A stretch of 64,000 nt of DNA from Theropithecus gelada (Eukaryota > Chordata > Mammalia > Primates > Cercopithecidae), in the NCBI RefSeq assembly GCF_003255815.1, contig NC_037672.1, positions 105,547,726 to 105,611,725 of the forward strand, written 5' to 3'. Below, in pieces: positions 58,471 through 64,000 of the stretch. Both the position numbers and the translations under genes were made by a program. Below the pieces are notes generated by a model. The model was not told the DNA's origin, made no database searches, and worked only from the letters and a program-made list of their open reading frames with translations. Each line of letters starts with the position of its first letter. Position 1 is the first letter of the stretch.

Positions 58471-58572
58471 GCAACAACCCCTGTATGCTGGTGGAGGCAG
58501 TCTACATCTGTAACAGTGCCCCCCAGGATATCACGCTCTGTTTGAAGAAGCATGATAAAGAGAATCAAACAC
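58471..58572 (+). other. Exon-like block of unknown identity, antisense within LEF1 intron
   Basis: A pyrimidine-rich tract of about 50 nt ends in ccctag, then 102 nt follow and end at a near-perfect donor (cac|gtaagtta). Only one frame is open across it: it reads GNNPCMLVEAVYICNSAPQD and then ITLCLKKHDKENQT, with phase 1 at both ends (34 codons, symmetric). I recognise no family. It lies on the same strand as HADH and 15 kb past it. Exon 7 of HADH also ends in phase 1, so splicing onto this block would stay in frame. It may be an unannotated exon, a decayed exon, or chance. Confidence 0.4.
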
Positions 58573-59459
58573 GTAAGTTAACTTTGAAATTTAAGTCCCT
58601 AAGACTGGAAATATAACCTACAAAAGCCAGCTTCAGCTTCTTGACAGTAAACATTACCCAACATTTGAAAAAAAGAAAAATGAAAATATGTGGTTAGGAA
58701 GGTTAACACTGAGTTTTGTTTCTGCAGCTGAGTGACTCCTTAGTCCCAGCATTCAAGACTAGTTAGTTAGTCCCCTAACCACAAAGCTCTAAAACAAAAA
58801 GATTCCCAGAAGCTGGAGGTGGGAGGAAAGGGGTCACTGGCCACTCCTGGATTCATGTTCTACCAAGGCAAGGTTGAGTGACCTGTGCGGCTTCCTCCCC
58901 TGCGGCTATTCAGAGTGAACTACCATCGGCTCAACCAGACTTTGGCAATGTCAAGATGACTTTGAGACAAGCCTGTGACTGTTAATGAATTACTCCAGGG
59001 GAATTCTTCTGTAGCTGCTGGTTTCTCTTCCTGATCAGCCTAGCCCTCTGTGTCTGTCTCCTCTGTGAGGACGTGTGTCCTATTTGTAGGCTGGACCTCC
59101 TGGTGCAGGTCATGACCGCTAGATCCTTCCTATCACGGGAAACATGGGAGAAATGGTCTTGAGCAAGTTTTGAAGGAGAGCGCCTCAAAAGCCCACTGCA
59201 GTTCTGTCAGCTGAAGGGCTTCCAGAGGACAATAACTAGCTAGGTAGACCTCCCTCATCTACTCACCTCCAAACGCTATCCAACCCACATTTCTCTCAGA
59301 CTAAAGATGCTAAGTTCACCTTCTACAAATGAGGTGACAGGATCAGGGCACACTTTTGTCTTCCCCCCCACCCCCAAACCAAGCCCTTCCACGGTTATGA
59401 CAGTGTTTGTGTGTGCACCTGTGAATCTGGTTAAGCACAGGGAGATGATAACTTGTGTG

Positions 59460-59690
59460 GGTTAGAGTGTGGGCTCTGAGGACAGACAGTCCTGGGTTGG
59501 GTTTGGATCCTGGGTCCATTGGTTACCACCTGGAAATCTCGGGCATGCACTCCGAACGCACCAAACATGTTTCCTCATCTGTAAAGTGAAGATAAGAAGC
59601 TGCTCTACCTCATCAGGTGCGCTGCAGGATGTGGGAAATGTATGTGCAGAGCTGGGTGAGTGCGGGGCAGGCGCCCTGAAGCAGCCCACA
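59460..59690 (+). mobile_element. MIR SINE
   Basis: 'gtgtgggctctgaggacaga' followed by 'tttcctcatctgtaaagtg' is MIR-like. A second MIR-like piece follows at 59,740-59,900 ('caccagctgtgtggccctgg'). Confidence 0.65.
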
Positions 59691-61434
59691 TAGTGAGTGC
59701 AGTAAACAGCAGAGGATGGAGAACTTGGGCTCAGAGCTGACAGTAATTCACTCTGCGGACGCAGCGCTGCTGCTCACCAGCTGTGTGGCCCTGGACAAGT
59801 GATGTTTTCTCATCCTTCAGACAGGACTGAAATCTGTCCCCTCCACAATGGGGCTGTTCCAGAATGAGAGGAGGCAACACATGCAGAGGCATCTGTTAAA
59901 GCCTCGGGAATGTGGCAGGTGGTCCATACAGGTTGGGACCATTTCTGCTGTTCCAACTTCACGCGACACATTCGGGGCAGCAAGCAAGATTCATACTATT
60001 ACAGAACTTCTGGTAGAAAATTAAGACCAACAGAGTATTCTGCAAATTAATTAAAATATCTCTTATGAAACGGAATGTTTCGAAAAGCTGATGCTAGATG
60101 AGAAAAAGTAATCCCAATAGAAAAAAAAGATTCACAAAAACAATATCTAGGCATTTAGAAAAATTTAGTCCAGAGACAGATGTAAACCTTAAGCCTAAAA
60201 GTGAGCAGTTTAATTTTTAATGCTTTTAATTTTTCTCTCATTCTGTCAAAAAAGAATAAAGTCACTTTGCTAAAGGTCATGGACAGCTATGAGCAGCAGG
60301 ATTCCCCACTCATCGGCTCTCAGTAACATGGCAGCTTCATTTATGAAGAACACTGCTGAGGAAAAACACATTAAAACGATCTCAAGGTATCACAGTAATG
60401 TCACAAAATTTATGTGCAAAAATAGCACATTTTAGCCTTTCTTAAAAAAGCCCTACCCTCTATACCCCAACTCAGACCCCATTTACTTTTAATTTATATA
60501 TTATTCAATTAAGCTTCATTTTTCTGGTTCCTAAATCCACACAAATCATAAGAAACATATTATTGTGGGCAGAGGGTATAGTCCCAAACAGCAAAGGAAG
60601 CCACAAAATAATTATTAAAAAGCAGTTTCTTAAAATTCCACATTATTTGGGGTCATTTAGAATAGTATTCTACAAACCACCATACTCCTTGTGGCATATA
60701 TAATATCCACTGTAAAACAACGGCATGACGTATTCGTATTCAAATCAATTTCAATGTACTCTGCTGAAGAAGACAGAGTTGCATCCAAAAGTGTTTTGAA
60801 AAATTACATGTTTTGACACTTAAAGATGTAAACATATAGGTTATCTGAAAAACTCCATTATCCAGAAGGGCTCATTTCCACACAGTTCCTCACAACTCAG
60901 TAACAAACAGTTCTATTAAACAAAATTTATCCGAAACCCTTCTTTTTCATTCTAATATTCTACTGCATTGATCTTAATTTCATTTTGTAAGTTTTCATGA
61001 ACAATACTAAACATGAAGCATCTCAAGAGGGTTTTAATGAACCTCATATACTTCTCTCCCTCTGCTATTATTTTTTAATGGCACCCGATCAGTCTTGCTT
61101 ACCTGAGGGTCTATTTCTCTATTTCTGATCCCCAAGGCAACTTAAACACAATTCTAGCTCCTCTGATCATTAAGGAGAGAAAAGAGAATTGATGGAAGGG
61201 ATACTGCCCATTCTTAAAAGCTTTCACTGTACCTATGAACCTAACCCAATTTCTTTATTAACACAGAGCTGTCTAGATAAAACCACCCCAACTACCAGCT
61301 TACTAGCGAGCTATAGTGGACATCTGTCTGGCTGCTGCCCAGCTCTCCTCTCCATTATCCCAACTCCAACACTGTTAGAGCAGTGAGCTCCTGACAGCCA
61401 TTTTGTACAATGTGACCGTCTCCTCTGACCACAG

Positions 61435-61850
61435 CTGATGATGGATTGGGGTGGAAGTTTGACCCAACTTGGGCTAACCAGAGTCGCTTCTATAGAATTT
61501 GAAAGAATTATTGTCTCTTTGGGAGATGATATCGTAACAACATATAGCTTGAGTGCTCTGAACATATGGCTCAAAGAACTGAGCGAGTCAATCTGGGAAA
61601 GGAAGGAGGAAGTGATTTTCAGGGAGGGGCAGATGGAAGAAGCAGGGAAAGTCTCTGGACAGCTTTCCAATTTCCAGCTTTCTTTTTGGCCCAACTGCAC
61701 TACTGTCCTTGGATTCCACAAGATGCTCCTATATCTTTAAAATACATTTCCCCTTTCTCCGTAAGTGAGCATGGTTTGTTTCCAGCACTTAACCATCAAA
61801 AGGCTCCCATGAACGTGCCTAGGGACCCTGGAGCAATGGCCAGGATGTGA
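61435..61850 (+). repeat. Probable ancient interspersed repeat, family not named
   Basis: 'gacccaacttgggctaacca' resembles a phrase found in many old mammalian repeats. The 100-codon + ORF over it (61,438-61,740) has no recognised product and is probably a by-product. Confidence 0.3.
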
Positions 61851-63147
61851 AAACCTGCCTTCTATGCATAATTGAGTCCAACCACACTGTCATTATGCTG
61901 CCATTGCTATTTAAGACAATGAGACCAAGCCTGAGCTTATCTGTAGTCAAGTGTCATCACCTTGTGAATCCTGTACACATTTCCTGTTAAGTCTGTGACA
62001 GATGTCACAGGGATTTGTGAACACAAGCATAAGAAGAAGGAAGACATGGGTAGGCCGTCACTTCAGACTGCAGCATTCCCAGAAACGACGCGTAAGGGAG
62101 CCTCTCCGGGCCACCATAACCTTCACCTCCTATGCAACGATCTGGCCATCCGCACGCCAGCAGTCGCTTCCATAGGACCTCACTACTGTGGTAAAACGGC
62201 GGCCCAAGGTTCCCCCAAGTGCGGGACAGTGCTGAGCAGGGTGCAGACATTTTCCCAGGAGCTACCAAACTGTGGCCAAGGGTAGCTGCGCTGCCACGTG
62301 TTGCTGTGGCTGCCATGTGAGGCTTTGTTCTCCCAAGTTTGCCACTCCCCTTCCCCTCCCCAGATGTAGGCTGCCTTCCCAAGAGTTCTGAACCCCCGGG
62401 GGTCTTTTGCTTGTTTGGTAACAATTCTAGCTGAGGTGCTTTCTAAGTATATTACAAAAGATAAAGAATGGAAAACAGGATGTCATTTTTTCACTTTCTA
62501 GTTGTGGAAGCCTTAATTTTTACTCTGAGACTTGGACAAGACTTAAGAGTTCTTCAGCCACCAACTTCCTTTTAATTTTATTAATTTTTAAGAACCTGGT
62601 TTTGTTTTCTAACTAGACATCACCAAGAAGCTTACTGATACTTAATGTTGGTGACGACATTGTGGAACAGAACTTGGAACAAAGATTAGGCAAAAGTGTC
62701 AAACTTACCAGAGTGAGCTTCAAAAATCATAGGAATTAAATATTTTTCTCAATGAGACCACTGAAAATATTTAGAACTCTCCCTGGCAGCTCTAAGAGGA
62801 CAGGGCTAAATGTTGAACACCAGGCACAGTTCCTGGCAGACCCTCAGGGTTGCAGTCCTCTCACTGGTCCAGATGATGCTTCTGTTCCCACTGTGCAACT
62901 TGTCAGCTCTGTAGCACAGCTTCACAGGACCCAGGAGCCCCAAGTTCTCAAGCCTTAACCACCTCATCAGGCTGTCAAACATCACCATCAAAGAAAAGCC
63001 AGAAACAATCTTTTATAAAATGTAATTCCAAGTACTGAACATTAACTTAGCTTAGCAACTACCTCTCATGCTCATCTCTTGGCCCTAGGGAAATAAAGGC
63101 TGAAGTTTTTATTTAGCAAAATGTGTTTAACCAGAGGATTTTTAAAT

Positions 63148-63444
63148 CTTTTTTCTCCCCTCCGAGACGGAGTCTCACATTGTCGCCCGGGATAGAGTGC
63201 GATGGTGCTCTCTCGGCTCACTGCAAACTCTGCCTCCCATGTGTAAGTGTTTCTTCCCCCTCAGCCTCCCGAGCAGCTGGGATTACAGGTGCCTGCCACC
63301 ACACCCGGCTAATTTTTTTGTACTTTTAGTGGAGACGGGGTTTCACTATGCTGGCCAGGCTGGTCTCGAACTCCTGACCTTGTGATCTGCCCGCCTTGGC
63401 CTCCCAAAGTGCTGGGATTACAGGCGTGAGCCACTGCACCCAGT
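63148..63444 (-). mobile_element. Alu SINE
   Basis: A minus-strand Alu with a degenerate C-containing tail (ttttttctcccctccgag), in the last LEF1 intron. Confidence 0.9.
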
Positions 63445-64000
63445 CTTTTTTATCTTTCAAAAGTAGACTGTTCCTTCTTTTAAATTAACTCTTACGTCAT
63501 ATAACTAAAGGAAATACATTAAAGTATCTAAAAATATCTTTTCAATCTATATAATTTAAAGATGGTAGACTTTTTGTATTTGTTTTGATAAATATTAATA
63601 AGCCAATTTTGAAAATTGTTTAATTAGTAAACTCAGAGTCATAATTCTCTCCAGCACTTTAAAAATTGTAATTCTTTACTTCTTTAATTTCATATAAATC
63701 TTGATTAAGTCAGGAAGAAAGCAAAGTTCAGTATTTGATAATAATCTCTAACTTCTGACAAATTTAAAGGTGGTATTCCAAATCAAACATATACCCAAAT
63801 ACCGGAAATTCACATGAATTCTATTACTATGCTATCAAACCCCCAAATTCTGCAACCAACCTGACAGCTTGAGTGCTGTCTACTACAGGAAGCCTTCCTT
63901 GATTTCACTCCGATTTACATATTTCTTATTCTCTTTCTTATTCTATTTTTGTATCAGGCACAGCATGCCACTTCTTCACAGCATAAAACATACTCTTTTA

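Larger units (their letters stand above)
54320..64000 (-). other. LEF1: LEF1 last intron (partial)
   Basis: This intron precedes the terminal LEF1 exon on the minus strand. The penultimate alternative exon (encoding GTGPRMTAAYI) was looked for and not seen, so it probably lies beyond 64,000. The region is poor in Alus (one at 63,148-63,444) and rich in unique DNA. There are MIR/L2-like pieces at 58,230-58,400, 59,460-59,690, 59,740-59,900 and 63,845-63,960, and a probable old repeat at 61,435-61,850. The + strand exon-like block at 58,471 is described separately. I see no other gene. Confidence 0.75.

Noticed and set aside
61438..61740. 100-codon + ORF in the LEF1 intron
   Set aside because: It overlaps sequence resembling an old interspersed repeat; no splice sites or family match.
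54320..64000. Penultimate LEF1 exon (encoding RMTAAYI) or HMG-box exons
   Set aside because: I searched by eye for the reverse complement of the expected coding sequence and did not find it; it probably lies beyond the window.
1..64000. tRNA, snRNA, rRNA genes or CRISPR arrays
   Set aside because: None was recognised on either strand. Tandem repeats present are simple microsatellites, not spaced arrays.

Overview
The window is primate genomic DNA carrying most of one mitochondrial fatty-acid oxidation gene and the 3' end of a convergent transcription-factor gene. The organism is most likely an Old World monkey. More than twenty Alu copies are present, mostly J, S and Y types, with MIR, L2, L1 and MaLR remnants. 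The youngest Alus (24,981 and 40,007) read 'gagatccggccactgcac' near the 3' end; this variant, and the short left-arm deletion in the second copy, fit my recollection of macaque/baboon AluYR subfamilies. A run of exactly 100 N (25,288-25,387) is an assembly gap inside an Alu A-tail.

Layout. (1) 1-43,390, + strand: HADH (short-chain L-3-hydroxyacyl-CoA dehydrogenase). Exon 1, with the transit peptide and the GxGxxG start of the Rossmann fold, lies upstream. Exons 2-8 are all present with intact GT-AG sites and an open frame from Val45 to Lys314. The catalytic Ser149, His170, Glu182 and Asn220 are kept (precursor numbering). (2) 43,391-53,116: intergenic, made of Alus, MIR, L2 and an L3/CR1 relic, with a doubled AP-1 motif and an alternating purine-pyrimidine tract. 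(3) 53,117-54,319, - strand: the terminal exon of LEF1, with an 80-nt alternative coding tail followed by a long 3' UTR. (4) 54,320-64,000: the last LEF1 intron, mostly unique sequence. It contains one exon-like block on the opposite (+) strand at 58,471-58,572.

HADH and LEF1 are tail to tail, about 9.7 kb apart. I see no functional link between them beyond synteny. HADH acts in mitochondrial beta-oxidation, and LEF1 is the nuclear HMG-box effector of Wnt/beta-catenin signalling.

The most unusual signals are not genes. HADH introns 2 and 3 hold three apparent template-switch footprints within about 5 kb: a 239-bp Alu segment copied with its target-site flank into another Alu; an Alu interrupted by an inverted copy of its own flank; and a 39-bp exact direct repeat next to an 81-nt near-perfect hairpin. 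I found no evidence of an undescribed multi-gene system. Most open reading frames here are chance or Alu-derived.
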